Source: Bacteroidaceae bacterium
GTDB lineage: Bacteria; Bacteroidota; Bacteroidia; Bacteroidales; Bacteroidaceae
DNA length: 64,000 nt
Direction of reading: 5' to 3'
Assembly: GCA_017645305.1 (NCBI GenBank)
Contig: JAGCPD010000054.1
Coordinates: forward strand, 1 to 64,000
The position numbers and the translations under genes were made by a program. The notes under the pieces are model-generated. The model made no database searches, was not told the origin of the DNA, and saw nothing but the letters and a program-made list of their open reading frames with translations. Below are positions 39,853-49,436 of the stretch, piece after piece; the first letter of the stretch is position 1; each line of letters begins with the position of its first letter.

Positions 39853-42800
39853 TTACTTTCTTATCATCTTCTTGTCCTTAGAGATGTAGATACCTCTCTG
39901 TAATTTGCTATTTGACGATTTACTATTTACTATTTGGCCAGCAAGGTTGTAAATAACATTGTCAACTTCCAATTGTCCTTTCCCAATTGTTTCAATGCCT
40001 GTAGCAATGGCCGAGAGGTTATCGAACATATACTTCTGCAACTCTGTGTTCACGAAGAAAATGTTTTCTATGCTCACTTCACCCTGTGCCGTCCCTTCGG
40101 TAGTGAAAGTCAGCAGGTCGCCCATATTTCCTGAGAAGGCATCTCCATTTGGCGAGAAGGCAACCACGCGGTAGCTTCCGTCCTCAAGCCGTCCGGACAT
40201 CAGCGTATGGCCGACAATGCGGCTGTTGCTGAGACTAATTGAAGAGAGAGTCGTCCCTTCTGGTAGCTTGATGTCACACTGGAAGCCCAGATAGCTGCCC
40301 ACGTTAGTCAGGCCCATGCAGAAGTCGTTGCCGTCGTTGTCCAGTAACAACCAGTCGTTGTTGGTGGGGGCTGCAGCCCTGCTGGGATGTCTTGCGTTGT
40401 TCGGGAGTACGCCAAGGCTTTTGTAGATGATGGTAATGGCATCCGACAAATCAATCTCTCCGTCATAGTTCACGTCGGCTGCAGCTTCGATGAAGTTGGG
40501 TGATGGTACGTTCAATGAGTAGTATATCACCATGATAGCATCGCTGAGATCCACTTCGCCGTCACCGTTCACGTCACCCGAAAGCAGATTGGCATAGCTC
40601 TCACCCAACTTAATAACCACACCATGGTTGGTGAAGAATACAGGATGTGAATCTTCTTGCAATGTTTGCCGCCATACTGGATTCTCTTCGTTGCTCAAGT
40701 TCAGCATATAACAGAGTTCGCCACTTTCCACTTCGTTTGTCGTAATCCGGATGCCTTGATCTCCAACGGTGGAATATAAGCCAGCGACCGTTGATGCATT
40801 TCCACGGTAGAGATATTTGTTACTGTTCTCAGATCCATTGACTTTCCCAATGTTGTAGCAGTTGCTAATTGTGGCTCCGTTGCCTACCCATCCGCTTATT
40901 GCTCCCGACTCATTTCTGCCACTAATCAGGCCTGTGTTGTAACAGTTGCGGATGACAAAAGTGGCCGAACTATTCATGTTGCAACCGATAATGCCAGCAA
41001 CATTCTGGGCAGTCCCATAAACAGAACCCTCGTTGCCCACTTGTTCTATGGTCACTTTACCATTGCCGTTCGAGCCGCCTATAATGCCTACAAAAGCACC
41101 GCCTTCAATGCTGCATGTCTCGTCAAGTGTCAATCGACAAATTGTTGCACCGCCAGTGACACATCCGAACAATCCCGTATAGTCGTTCCCTTGCACATGC
41201 AGGTTGCTTAGCTTATGGTTTTGCCCATCAAAGAAACCACCGAAGGGCTTTAACGTGTTGCCAATAGGCTGGAACTGATCGTTGTAACCCTCCATGTCAA
41301 TATCTGCTTCGAGATAACCGCAACTATTATTTGCCCCCCCCTTGACAGCATTGCTGAACTCTATGAGCTGTTCGGGCGTGGAAATGTAGTAGGTGGAATC
41401 GTTGTAGGCGATGTCCGGTATTTCGTTTAGATAGTTGTCAATCCAAGCCAGTCGCGTTGGGATGTAGTTTCTTAGGACATTCACTTCTTCCTCATAAGAA
41501 CCGAGAGCAAACGCATTCATGTGGACCCTTTCATTGAGAATAGGCCAACGAATAAAGTTGAGCTGTTGCGAAGCATCCAGTTCCTGTGCCATACTGTCAA
41601 TGTATGTCAGGAGAGAAGCCTCGTCAAGTAGTCCTTCTTGGCGATTTTCCTTCCACAACTGCTTGAGTTGCTTGATGGTGGCGTTGTCAAGCAGCAGTTG
41701 AGAGACAAACGCCTTCATATTACCTGCACAACTTCCGCCTGTACGGAACACCCAATCGTCTCGATTGCTGACGGGGTAGGTTCGGTAGTCATTGTCAAAA
41801 GCAAGATCAAAGTCCCAGCTTGGAGCCACATGGAACTGTACATCATCTCGATCTTTGTACATATAGGTACTCCAATAGACATCCGTGTTGCCAGAAAATT
41901 CGCCTATAATGAAATGTTTGAGGAAGGATTCCATATCCAGATACTTGCGATAACCATTTTCCTCATCCTTGAAGTCTGAATTAAAGACAGCAGACTCCAT
42001 CAAGTTGAAGTAATCTTTGATGTAGTTGTATTGCTCGGTCGTGATGACATCATCGTCTGGGCTCTTGATGGTGACGGGGTTGCCGTAATCGCTCCAGAAC
42101 CAGCTAGCTTCATTATAGTAATATGCATCGACCTCAAGGAGGTAGCCACCTGTCACTTCAGGTTCTTCGTTATCCCAGGTCTCCATTTCCGTAATGGGAA
42201 CACGATTCTTATCAACAGAGATTTGGTCACAGAGTTGATAACATCCTTTATACTCGCCGTTCATAATGACATCAACAGGCTGGCACCACGGCGTATAAAG
42301 TGCGTTGACACGTTTACTCACCTCGAAGGCAAGACAATTGCGCATAAGCGTCTTGTCGCCATAGTTGTTGATAAGAGTCCACTTTTTGGCCTTTGCAGGG
42401 CTTTCCTGTGCCGACCCCTTGAGCATATGGTGGCTCTTGCCGTCGGCGAACTTGATTCTCCAAGGTTTCTTTGGGAAGTTCCACGAAGCATTGCCCCTGC
42501 CACGAGTCGTAATAGGATATTCTTGGATGCGTGTGCCGCTATCGTAGGTAATGGTGATGTTGGAAGGCATATCGTTTTCCTTGTCTTGTGGATCGTAGCC
42601 GGCGTATGTATGGATGCTTACGGTGGGCAAGTTCGTCACCTGATACCAAATGGAATCCTTGCCCTCGCCTTGGTAGCCGTAGAACGCCAGTTCTGCGACA
42701 TTGCAACGCTGGTCGTTCGGGCCCACATATCGCACATAGCGGAAGCCGCGTGTGACGGGCACATCGGCGTATGACATCACCTTGTAGGTTCCTGCATCGG

Positions 42801-43209
42801 GAACGAGATACAGGGGGACTGCATCCAGGAAGTCCGGACTGTTACTACCTTCGAAGACCGCCAACTGAACACGATTTCCCCAGTCCTTACGCGGGCTCCA
42901 CCCCACTCTCGTTATGACATGGGGCGAACCAAGGTCCAGTCCTACCCAAGTGCGCGAACGGTCCATTGAGGCATAGAAGGTGTCGTAATTGCCATCGAAA
43001 GCGCAAGCGGGCGTGTTGACCGTTGTACTTGACTGATTGGTGTCATAATCAATATTGGGCGAACCGATGGGTGTGCCGCTAAGCTTCGTTGAGACTGGAG
43101 CATCCTGAGCATAGCCGCATAGTACCGCAAAAAACAACAGTATGACATTTCCTATGCGATGAACCATACAAGTCCATCCTATTCTGTTATTCATGATAAA
43201 TGCTTTCAA
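39853..43209 (-). CDS. Exported CotH-kinase mosaic with discoidin, GLUG, dockerin and cohesin-like domains
   Basis: The 1118-residue protein has a signal peptide ending CGYAQ (other ATGs at 43194 and 43167 would also serve). In order: discoidin-like domain (about 40-178, FDGNYDTFYASMD ... FRYVRYVG); CotH kinase domain (about 190-590, RGRGNASWNFPKKPWRIKF, GYLLEVDAYY, APSWDFDLAFDND at 463-474); GLUG-type beta-helix repeats (about 605-800); two dockerin-type calcium repeats (DVNGDGEVDLSDAI 879-892 and DVNYDGEIDLSDAI 912-925); a cohesin-like sandwich (about 952-1065); T9SS-like tail (VIYNLAGQIV ... GIYISKDKKMIRK). CotH kinases phosphorylate proteins in spore formers; targets in Bacteroidales are unknown. 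It has its own promoter at 43231-43262. Confidence 0.85.
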   Translation of the reverse strand: MKAFIMNNRIGWTCMVHRIGNVILLFFAVLCGYAQDAPVSTKLSGTPIGSPNIDYDTNQSSTTVNTPACAFDGNYDTFYASMDRSRTWVGLDLGSPHVITRVGWSPRKDWGNRVQLAVFEGSNSPDFLDAVPLYLVPDAGTYKVMSYADVPVTRGFRYVRYVGPNDQRCNVAELAFYGYQGEGKDSIWYQVTNLPTVSIHTYAGYDPQDKENDMPSNITITYDSGTRIQEYPITTRGRGNASWNFPKKPWRIKFADGKSHHMLKGSAQESPAKAKKWTLINNYGDKTLMRNCLAFEVSKRVNALYTPWCQPVDVIMNGEYKGCYQLCDQISVDKNRVPITEMETWDNEEPEVTGGYLLEVDAYYYNEASWFWSDYGNPVTIKSPDDDVITTEQYNYIKDYFNLMESAVFNSDFKDEENGYRKYLDMESFLKHFIIGEFSGNTDVYWSTYMYKDRDDVQFHVAPSWDFDLAFDNDYRTYPVSNRDDWVFRTGGSCAGNMKAFVSQLLLDNATIKQLKQLWKENRQEGLLDEASLLTYIDSMAQELDASQQLNFIRWPILNERVHMNAFALGSYEEEVNVLRNYIPTRLAWIDNYLNEIPDIAYNDSTYYISTPEQLIEFSNAVKGGANNSCGYLEADIDMEGYNDQFQPIGNTLKPFGGFFDGQNHKLSNLHVQGNDYTGLFGCVTGGATICRLTLDETCSIEGGAFVGIIGGSNGNGKVTIEQVGNEGSVYGTAQNVAGIIGCNMNSSATFVIRNCYNTGLISGRNESGAISGWVGNGATISNCYNIGKVNGSENSNKYLYRGNASTVAGLYSTVGDQGIRITTNEVESGELCYMLNLSNEENPVWRQTLQEDSHPVFFTNHGVVIKLGESYANLLSGDVNGDGEVDLSDAIMVIYYSLNVPSPNFIEAAADVNYDGEIDLSDAITIIYKSLGVLPNNARHPSRAAAPTNNDWLLLDNDGNDFCMGLTNVGSYLGFQCDIKLPEGTTLSSISLSNSRIVGHTLMSGRLEDGSYRVVAFSPNGDAFSGNMGDLLTFTTEGTAQGEVSIENIFFVNTELQKYMFDNLSAIATGIETIGKGQLEVDNVIYNLAGQIVNSKSSNSKLQRGIYISKDKKMIRK

Positions 43210-43511
43210 ATTGAATTATATTCTAAATTGCAAAATTAGGTTTATTTGGCAAAACATGCAAGCATAAGAGCCTCTTTTTAAATAAAATAATGTGAGAAAT
43301 TGCATATTCATAACGTTAATTTGTTATAAAAACAGAAGAAAAAACTAACGTTGTAAGCGATTATATTGAAAAACAGAAGATGAATAATGAACAAATTCCT
43401 ATTCCCTCATTCATCCTCCTTTGCTTTTTCTCATTTGGAAGCCTTTTTGCTGATGGTGACCTGACAAATGAGTTAGCTTATATTACCCTCCGCATCCCGT
43501 AATGACAAAAG
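43210..43511. other. Gene-free stretch between two exported-protein genes
   Basis: Besides the promoter at 43231-43262 and the second gene-end repeat (43492-43515), the sequence is AT-rich with no open frame or structure I can support. Confidence 0.6.
43231..43262 (-). promoter_or_regulatory. Promoter of the CotH-kinase gene
   Basis: The minus strand reads CTTG (43259-43262), 20 bases, TAATTTTG (43231-43238), 21 bases before the first ATG. Confidence 0.6.
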
Positions 43512-43515
43512 AAAA
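43492..43515. repeat. Gene-end direct repeat, copy 2
   Basis: Identical to 39816-39839; it overlaps the A-rich arm of the terminator that follows. Confidence 0.8.
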
Positions 43516-43540
43516 AGGGCAGACACGAATGCCTGCCCCT
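43512..43540 (-). terminator. Terminator of the four-fold discoidin protein gene
   Basis: The stem GGGCAG / CTGCCC (43517-43522, 43533-43538); on the minus strand it is followed by CTTTTTCTTTT. Confidence 0.7.
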
Positions 43541-43560
43541 AAGAATGAATTATCTGTCAG

Positions 43561-46500
43561 TTACTTTACCGCAACCTTTTTGCCGTTAATGATATAGATA
43601 CCGGACTTTAATTTTCCATTAGCAACCCGACGTCCTGCGAGGTCATAGATAGCAGCATTATCAATTGTCAATTTTCCATTATCAATTGAAGATATTCCTG
43701 CGGGGTCGCCCAGCTCGGCAGCCTGTGCCTCGGTAATCATACGGATGTTACGAACCTGGAACACAAGGTCGTCACCATTGGTGAAGTCCCAACGAATCCA
43801 GTGGTTAGCACTACCCCAGCCGTAGTTCTTGCGGGCATTGCTAAGATCCAGGAAGGCATCCCGCCACTCGTCAGTCTGTGCCAAAGTACCGTACAGCAGG
43901 TTGTAGCTACCGTTCAGGTTGGGATTGGCAAAGAACATCTCGCCGTCGGTAATGTCGCGTGAAGCCTTGTACTGGAAGTGCAGGAAATACTGGTCGGAGG
44001 TAAGGTCTTCATAGAAGCCGGTGAAACCTGCAAACGGATTGGCTCCCGTTATATTAAAGGAATAGGTAAAGGCTTCTGTCTGTTCTTCAATTTCCACACT
44101 GTTAAGTGCTTTATCGACATTCAGTTCCAGATAGTCGGGATATGTGGCATACAGATATGCTACGGTCTGTTCTGCCTCCTCGGCTGTATATGCACCGTCC
44201 TGATATGCATTCCAGCCCTTCTCATCAAGGTCGGTTGACAAATTCCCGAAGGTAGCATCGTCCAGAGGCTGGTTCATCCACTTGGCCTCAACCTTGTCAA
44301 CGGCAGCAAGAAGCCTGCGATATGCCAGCCTGTCAGCGCTAATCTGACGGAAGAGTTCTGTATATTGCTCTACGACAGCCAGTTTCTGAGTTGTTGTATT
44401 GGCGGTCTCTGCAGCTTCGGCAGCAGCGGCAAGAGCTGCACGCTTATCGGCTCCGAAGTTAGGCTCGTAGGTTGAGTTCTCGTCCAGCACAGCCTCGAAG
44501 TTCATCAGCGTCTCACCACGGTTAGCCATATCAGAGAGAGTACGGTCTATACCCTCTACAGCCTGCTCTACTGTACCGAGGTAGAAGAGACGGGCATTTC
44601 CGAAGCCTGTCCAGTCCCAATTTGCACCTGTACCGGGGTCTTTGATACCAACGGTAAGGGTGTTGTACTTTACAAGGGCCACAATGTGATTCTCGTGACG
44701 GTTGGCAGCAATGGCATACGCCATACTTTGTACACCATGCAGGGCATAGCCGATGACTTCTCCGTAATCGTCTGTTATCTCGCGGTCGGGTATATCACCG
44801 CTGATATGACAGTTCACACCGTCTATGGCATCTTCTACGCTAATCTTGCCCTCAAAGACACTCATGATGTAGTTCTGGTTGTCGTTTGCATAGATGTATG
44901 CTGCCAAATTGTTGTTCTTCTCCTGGTTAGAAGGACGGTAACCGGCATTTACCACAAACTCATACACTCCGTTCTTGATGCCTGTCAGGGTCTGATGAAT
45001 ATCGAAAGCGGCATTTCCTTCCGCAGCATAGATGCCTTCTGGAGACTTACCGGTAGCATAGCCCACCTTGCCTTCCCAGCCTTCCCAGTTATTTGAGAAG
45101 TCGGCATTCGCCAGCATAGAGGTTATCTCGGAACCTGCTGTGTATCCGTTACGGACGGCAGCCAGATAGAGCTTCTCTATCATTTCCTTTTCCTGTGCCA
45201 ATACACTGTCGGGCAGTACATGCTCTTCCAAAATGTATGTGTAAGAGCCGTGGGGGAACTGCTCTGTATATTCGAAAGATTCATCAATATAGGAGCGGAG
45301 CTGCTCTACCTCGTCACACTCGAGCGTGGGATTATCGAGAAGGGCCGTCTCGATTTGTGCGATAAAGGCATCAAATTCCTCGTATGCCTTCTCAGAAGCC
45401 AAGATAGTATCCTGCTTCTTCTTCATCACAATATAATGCTCCATCAGCTGGTCTGCATCCTGCGCATCATTGATATCGGAAATATGTTCTGCATAATCAT
45501 CGAGCAACGCCTGCTGGGCAACTATATCGGTGCTGAAATCCTGTACCAGCGAAACGTATTCTTCCTGCAATACACCGAACTCTTCCTTATCACCGAAGGT
45601 AAATTCGCTCATCTGAATAATGTTACCGCTGACAGCATCCGTAACTTCTACCTTATAATACTGGTAGGCAGGAGCAGCCTCTACGTTCAGGCCAAAGTAT
45701 GCGCTTGCATAATTGGCAGCAGGCAGACGGTCGGTGGTAATGCTGTCACGCTGATCCACTAATGTCCAGCCCTCAGCATCGGCCTTGGCAGCAGCGTCAC
45801 TTTCGAAGTTTGCTCCGAATACCTTCCAGTTCAACCAGTTACGCTCAGGATCACGTCCCGTATCATTTCCTGTAACAAGGGCATAATAGAAGGGTCTCAG
45901 GTTCTTGGAAACCTTGAAGACACAAATGGCGGTATCTTCAGGAGCAAAGTTTGTCACGCACCACTTGGTGGTGGTATCGCCATCGACAAGAGCCGCAAAG
46001 CCTTCCTTGTCAGCAGCACCCTTCGTTCCCTCTATGCCAACATATGCACCGTTTTGGGCAGATAAAAGAAGATTGTTAAGGTAAGCTACCTCGGTAGCCA
46101 GCTGAGTGCCGTCTAACTGGCAGTTGGCCATGATATAGGGATAAGTGCCGTTGGGATAGCCGAAGCCCAAGCCAATCTCCTCGTTGATATATGTATTCAG
46201 GAAGTCAACAACAGGACCGTCAAGACCGGCAATCTCGTCAGCAATGTCCAATACCTTAGTCTCGTAGTTGATATAATCCTCTTGCGACTTGTTAATCTGC
46301 GAAACCAAATCGGTAAGTGTGTTGAAGACGGAACTCATGCTGTTGATACTGGATGCCTTCTTCAGCTTCTCGAACTCAACCTGATACTGCTCAATAAGCG
46401 GACGATAGGCAGGAACCTCGAAATCGACAGCATACGAGAAGTCTTCCACGAACTCGTCACGCATCTGGAAGAAGTTGGCCTGGTTACCGAAGGTGAACTC

Positions 46501-48387
46501 GGACATCTGCATGGTGGAGCCGCCTACGATTTCCGCAATCTCTATTTTAAAGTAGGTGTATTGCTTGGTAGGTGCATTGCTCAGGTAGAAGTATGCCGGC
46601 GCATACTTAGCACCCGGAAGCAGGTCAGTACCAATGTTCAGCTTCTCGTCAATCAGTACCCATTGGTCGGACTCGCGTGCAACATCCTCATTACTTTCGA
46701 AATTTGCGGCATAGATACGCCATGACGTCCAGTTACGTTCGGGGTGCTTGTCAGTATCGTTTGCCGTGATAAGCTTATAGAAGGTAGGCTTAATGGGTTC
46801 CGAGGCGGCGAATATAACATAGTTCTGTGACTTTGACGTACACCACTTGGTGCTTTCCGTACCATCGAACAGAGAAGTATAATCCTCGTTGGCGAAGCCT
46901 TCTGTTCCGTCCAGACCTTCGTATATAACCTCTATTGGGTCGCCTAGTTCCGAAGAGTATTCGGCAAGCAGGTTGTTGATGAAAGAAATCTCCTCGTCCA
47001 GTTCCTCAACGCTAAGTGTCAACTGTTCCAGAATATACAGGCTTGAGCCGTGAACGAAGTCGGCATTCGGAGCCACATTCTCAGAAAGGTAGGCATTTGC
47101 CTTCTGCTTGCCGACGGAATTCAGATGTCCCTCGTCGTACTCGTTACGCAAACGTGAAACTGCGCTCACATACCCTAAATATGCATTATAGGACGCATTT
47201 ATCTTTTCCTGCAGTATCGTACAGTCTGTATATGCGGCTATCACGCCTTCCACATCCTGAGCCGTAAAGATACCGTTCAGGGATTCGGCATAGGCTTCTG
47301 TCAGCGACTTCTGTGCCATAACATCGGGGTTGAAGCTGTGAATGCGCTGGTAATAGGAGTTACGGACGCTGTTCAATTCGTACTTGTTGAAGCCAAAGCT
47401 GAACTCAGCCATCTGCATCTTGTTATTGCCGCCCGTGGCAGTAATATTGATAAGGTAATACTGATAGCTCTCTGTAAAGGACTGGTTAAAACCGAAGATG
47501 GCCTCCATGTAGCGCCCTTTGGGGAAGCGGTCAAGGGCATCTTTGCGGTCATCCAAAGTAACCCATGCATTAGATTCATAGGTTGCCTCCTCGTCACTGT
47601 CAAAGTTAGCACCTTTCATGGTCCAGTCTTTCCAGTTACGGTCGGGGTTCTTGTCGGTATCATTGGCAGTAAGCACACGGTAGAAGTCGGGATGTATCGG
47701 CTCTTCCGCTTTCAGAATCACCCAAATGGGCGTGTTGTCGCCGCCCCACTTTGTAAGCTGGTTGTTGTCAACGAGCCGTCCGTAGGCACCGTCACCCCAT
47801 AAACTGTCACGCCCTTTAATGGCTGTAAGAGGAATATTAGGTGCCGGCTCGCTGAAAGTGAATTCACTCATCTGCATTTTACCTGTACCAAGGCCAACAA
47901 TCTCCTCCAGTTCTACCTTGAAGTACTGGTATTCCTTGGTAGGATTTTCCGTACAGGTAAATCCGGTAGGACAGTTATTCTCGGCGGGAAACTCCGCCTC
48001 GGTAAGCTGCTGACGCACATCAATAAGCGTCCAGCCCTCTGCGTCGCGTGTGGCATCTTCGTCGCTCTCGAAGTTGGCAGCATAGACCTTCCAGGATTTC
48101 CAGTTCCGATCCGGTGTGGTCCTGGTATCCAAGCCGGTAATCAGGGTGTAGGAAGTGGGAACAAAGGCATGATCGCCCTTGAAGACGATGTAGGCACCGT
48201 TAAAGTCGCCCATACACCATTTGGTGGAACGGCTGCCGTCCACCAACATGGGGAAATCCTCTCCGCTATATCCCGGTGTACCGCTAAGGGCTGTAAGAAT
48301 TACATCCTCGGCTAGCATCTGAGTGCCGAACAGCAAGCCCAGAGACAGGGTTACGGATTTTAGTAAAGAAAGTAATTTGTTTTTCAT
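43561..48387 (-). CDS. Exported protein with four discoidin-like repeats and helical spacers
   Basis: The 1608-residue protein has a signal peptide ending QMLA. Four related F5/8C-type domains lie at about 30-185, 190-340, 490-665 and 800-965; each shows a TKWC or TKWG core, DRNWKSW or ERNWxxW, ANFESDE and KMQMSEFTFG-type end. Helical spacers with K/E/Y-rich segments lie between them. A further sandwich (about 1150-1300, NADFSNNWEGWEGKVGYATG) and a final beta domain precede the T9SS-like tail (AAIYDLAGRRV ... GIYIINGKKVAVK). No catalytic residues were recognised. A multivalent surface glycan-binding role is inferred. It is a single-gene unit. Confidence 0.82.
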   Translation of the reverse strand: MKNKLLSLLKSVTLSLGLLFGTQMLAEDVILTALSGTPGYSGEDFPMLVDGSRSTKWCMGDFNGAYIVFKGDHAFVPTSYTLITGLDTRTTPDRNWKSWKVYAANFESDEDATRDAEGWTLIDVRQQLTEAEFPAENNCPTGFTCTENPTKEYQYFKVELEEIVGLGTGKMQMSEFTFSEPAPNIPLTAIKGRDSLWGDGAYGRLVDNNQLTKWGGDNTPIWVILKAEEPIHPDFYRVLTANDTDKNPDRNWKDWTMKGANFDSDEEATYESNAWVTLDDRKDALDRFPKGRYMEAIFGFNQSFTESYQYYLINITATGGNNKMQMAEFSFGFNKYELNSVRNSYYQRIHSFNPDVMAQKSLTEAYAESLNGIFTAQDVEGVIAAYTDCTILQEKINASYNAYLGYVSAVSRLRNEYDEGHLNSVGKQKANAYLSENVAPNADFVHGSSLYILEQLTLSVEELDEEISFINNLLAEYSSELGDPIEVIYEGLDGTEGFANEDYTSLFDGTESTKWCTSKSQNYVIFAASEPIKPTFYKLITANDTDKHPERNWTSWRIYAANFESNEDVARESDQWVLIDEKLNIGTDLLPGAKYAPAYFYLSNAPTKQYTYFKIEIAEIVGGSTMQMSEFTFGNQANFFQMRDEFVEDFSYAVDFEVPAYRPLIEQYQVEFEKLKKASSINSMSSVFNTLTDLVSQINKSQEDYINYETKVLDIADEIAGLDGPVVDFLNTYINEEIGLGFGYPNGTYPYIMANCQLDGTQLATEVAYLNNLLLSAQNGAYVGIEGTKGAADKEGFAALVDGDTTTKWCVTNFAPEDTAICVFKVSKNLRPFYYALVTGNDTGRDPERNWLNWKVFGANFESDAAAKADAEGWTLVDQRDSITTDRLPAANYASAYFGLNVEAAPAYQYYKVEVTDAVSGNIIQMSEFTFGDKEEFGVLQEEYVSLVQDFSTDIVAQQALLDDYAEHISDINDAQDADQLMEHYIVMKKKQDTILASEKAYEEFDAFIAQIETALLDNPTLECDEVEQLRSYIDESFEYTEQFPHGSYTYILEEHVLPDSVLAQEKEMIEKLYLAAVRNGYTAGSEITSMLANADFSNNWEGWEGKVGYATGKSPEGIYAAEGNAAFDIHQTLTGIKNGVYEFVVNAGYRPSNQEKNNNLAAYIYANDNQNYIMSVFEGKISVEDAIDGVNCHISGDIPDREITDDYGEVIGYALHGVQSMAYAIAANRHENHIVALVKYNTLTVGIKDPGTGANWDWTGFGNARLFYLGTVEQAVEGIDRTLSDMANRGETLMNFEAVLDENSTYEPNFGADKRAALAAAAEAAETANTTTQKLAVVEQYTELFRQISADRLAYRRLLAAVDKVEAKWMNQPLDDATFGNLSTDLDEKGWNAYQDGAYTAEEAEQTVAYLYATYPDYLELNVDKALNSVEIEEQTEAFTYSFNITGANPFAGFTGFYEDLTSDQYFLHFQYKASRDITDGEMFFANPNLNGSYNLLYGTLAQTDEWRDAFLDLSNARKNYGWGSANHWIRWDFTNGDDLVFQVRNIRMITEAQAAELGDPAGISSIDNGKLTIDNAAIYDLAGRRVANGKLKSGIYIINGKKVAVK

Positions 48388-48425
48388 AAGCTATGATTTA
48401 AATTAATAATGATACTTTTCACAAG

Positions 48426-48456
48426 CAAAATTAAGAAATATTCGAATAAGTACAAA
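48426..48456 (-). promoter_or_regulatory. Promoter of the four-fold discoidin protein gene
   Basis: The minus strand reads TTTG (48453-48456), 19 bases, TAATTTTG (48426-48433), 39 bases before the start codon. Confidence 0.68.
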
Positions 48457-48470
48457 AAAAAGTTGTACTT
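48448..48470. promoter_or_regulatory. Inverted repeat between divergent promoters (possible operator)
   Basis: AAGTACAA and TTGTACTT form a perfect 8-bp inverted repeat with a 7-base A-rich spacer. It covers the -33 box of the minus promoter and runs into the -7 box (48466-48473) of the plus promoter. Confidence 0.5.
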
Positions 48471-48473
48471 TTG
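48466..48473 (+). promoter_or_regulatory. -7 box for trmN6
   Basis: TACTTTTG, 23 bases before the ATG at 48496; -33 region weak. Confidence 0.55.
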
Positions 48474-48495
48474 TCGGGGTTAAGAAGAAGAATGA

Positions 48496-49215
48496 ATGGG
48501 AAAGAAAGATTTCTTTCAGTTTAGACAGTTTCACATATATCAGGAACACGCTGCCATGAAGGTGGGCACGGACAGCGACCTGCTGGGTGCCCTTGCCGCC
48601 GGCGGGAACCGAATTCTGGACGTTGGCACGGGAACCGGTGTGCTGGCTCTGATGATGGCACAACGTTTCACAGATGCAACGGTAACAGCCGTAGAGATAG
48701 ACGATAACGCTGTGCTGGATGCCCGTCGCAACTTTGAAGAGTCCAAGTTTGCCGACCGCATTACGTTAGTGCACGATTCCTTCCAGAACTTCCTCCTGAG
48801 AAGGAAACCGGAGGAGCCCCTTTTTGACAGCGCGGTGTGCAACCCTCCCTACTTCGAGCGCAGTCTGGAATGCCCCACTCTGGGCCGTACCAGGGCACGC
48901 CACAGCAGCAGCCTGCCCTTCCCTGTCCTGGCCGATGGCGTTGCGAGCCTACTGTATGGGAAAGGAACTTTCACGGTTTGCATACCGCCCGAAGTACTGA
49001 GCGAATTCAATGCCGCCTGTTTCCTTGCCGGCTTTTGGCTAAAGGAGAACATACGCATTAAATCGGTGCCTGAGAAAAGCGCCAAGCGTCACATCCTGAT
49101 ATATCAGAAGGGCATAGCCGAATCCACGACAAAAGAAGAGACTTTCTGCATGAGAAACGCAGACAAGACAGTCTCGGAATGGTATAAGCAAACGCTCAGG
49201 GACTTCCTTCTGTAA
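48496..49215 (+). CDS. trmN6: tRNA1(Val) adenine-37 N6-methyltransferase
   Basis: The 239-residue class I methyltransferase has an N-terminal FQFRQFHIYQEHAAMKVGTD typical of the YfiC/TrmN6 group, the SAM site LDVGTGTGVLAL (D42-G48) and the adenine N6-methylation motif NPPYF (N116-Y119). It methylates A37 of tRNA1(Val). Length matches the family. It is divergent from the discoidin-repeat gene, with overlapping control regions. Confidence 0.88.
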   Translation: MGKKDFFQFRQFHIYQEHAAMKVGTDSDLLGALAAGGNRILDVGTGTGVLALMMAQRFTDATVTAVEIDDNAVLDARRNFEESKFADRITLVHDSFQNFLLRRKPEEPLFDSAVCNPPYFERSLECPTLGRTRARHSSSLPFPVLADGVASLLYGKGTFTVCIPPEVLSEFNAACFLAGFWLKENIRIKSVPEKSAKRHILIYQKGIAESTTKEETFCMRNADKTVSEWYKQTLRDFLL

Positions 49216-49256
49216 CAAATTGGGTTTTCACTCTACAATTAAAATAAAATACTTTT

Positions 49257-49287
49257 TTTGTATTGTGCTCGCTTATTCGTAACTTTG
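49257..49287 (+). promoter_or_regulatory. pflB promoter, upstream copy
   Basis: TTTG (49257-49260), 19 bases, TAACTTTG (49280-49287). The 31-base block is identical to 49338-49368. Confidence 0.75.
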
Positions 49288-49337
49288 GCTATGCCGAACA
49301 TACTTTCGCTCGACAGTAAAAATAAAATTACTTTTAT

Positions 49338-49368
49338 TTTGTATTGTGCTCGCTTATTCGTAACTTTG
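49338..49368 (+). promoter_or_regulatory. pflB promoter, downstream copy
   Basis: TTTG (49338-49341), 19 bases, TAACTTTG (49361-49368), 81 bases after the first copy. AT-rich words in front of each copy (AAAATAAAAT, ACTTTT) are also duplicated. Between the copies lies GAACATACTTTCGCTCGAC. Confidence 0.78.
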
Positions 49369-49436
49369 CCAGCGAATAAAAAAATCCCCTTTTTAAGGAA
49401 CAACTTAACAATCAAAAGAAATATATTTTTCCAACT

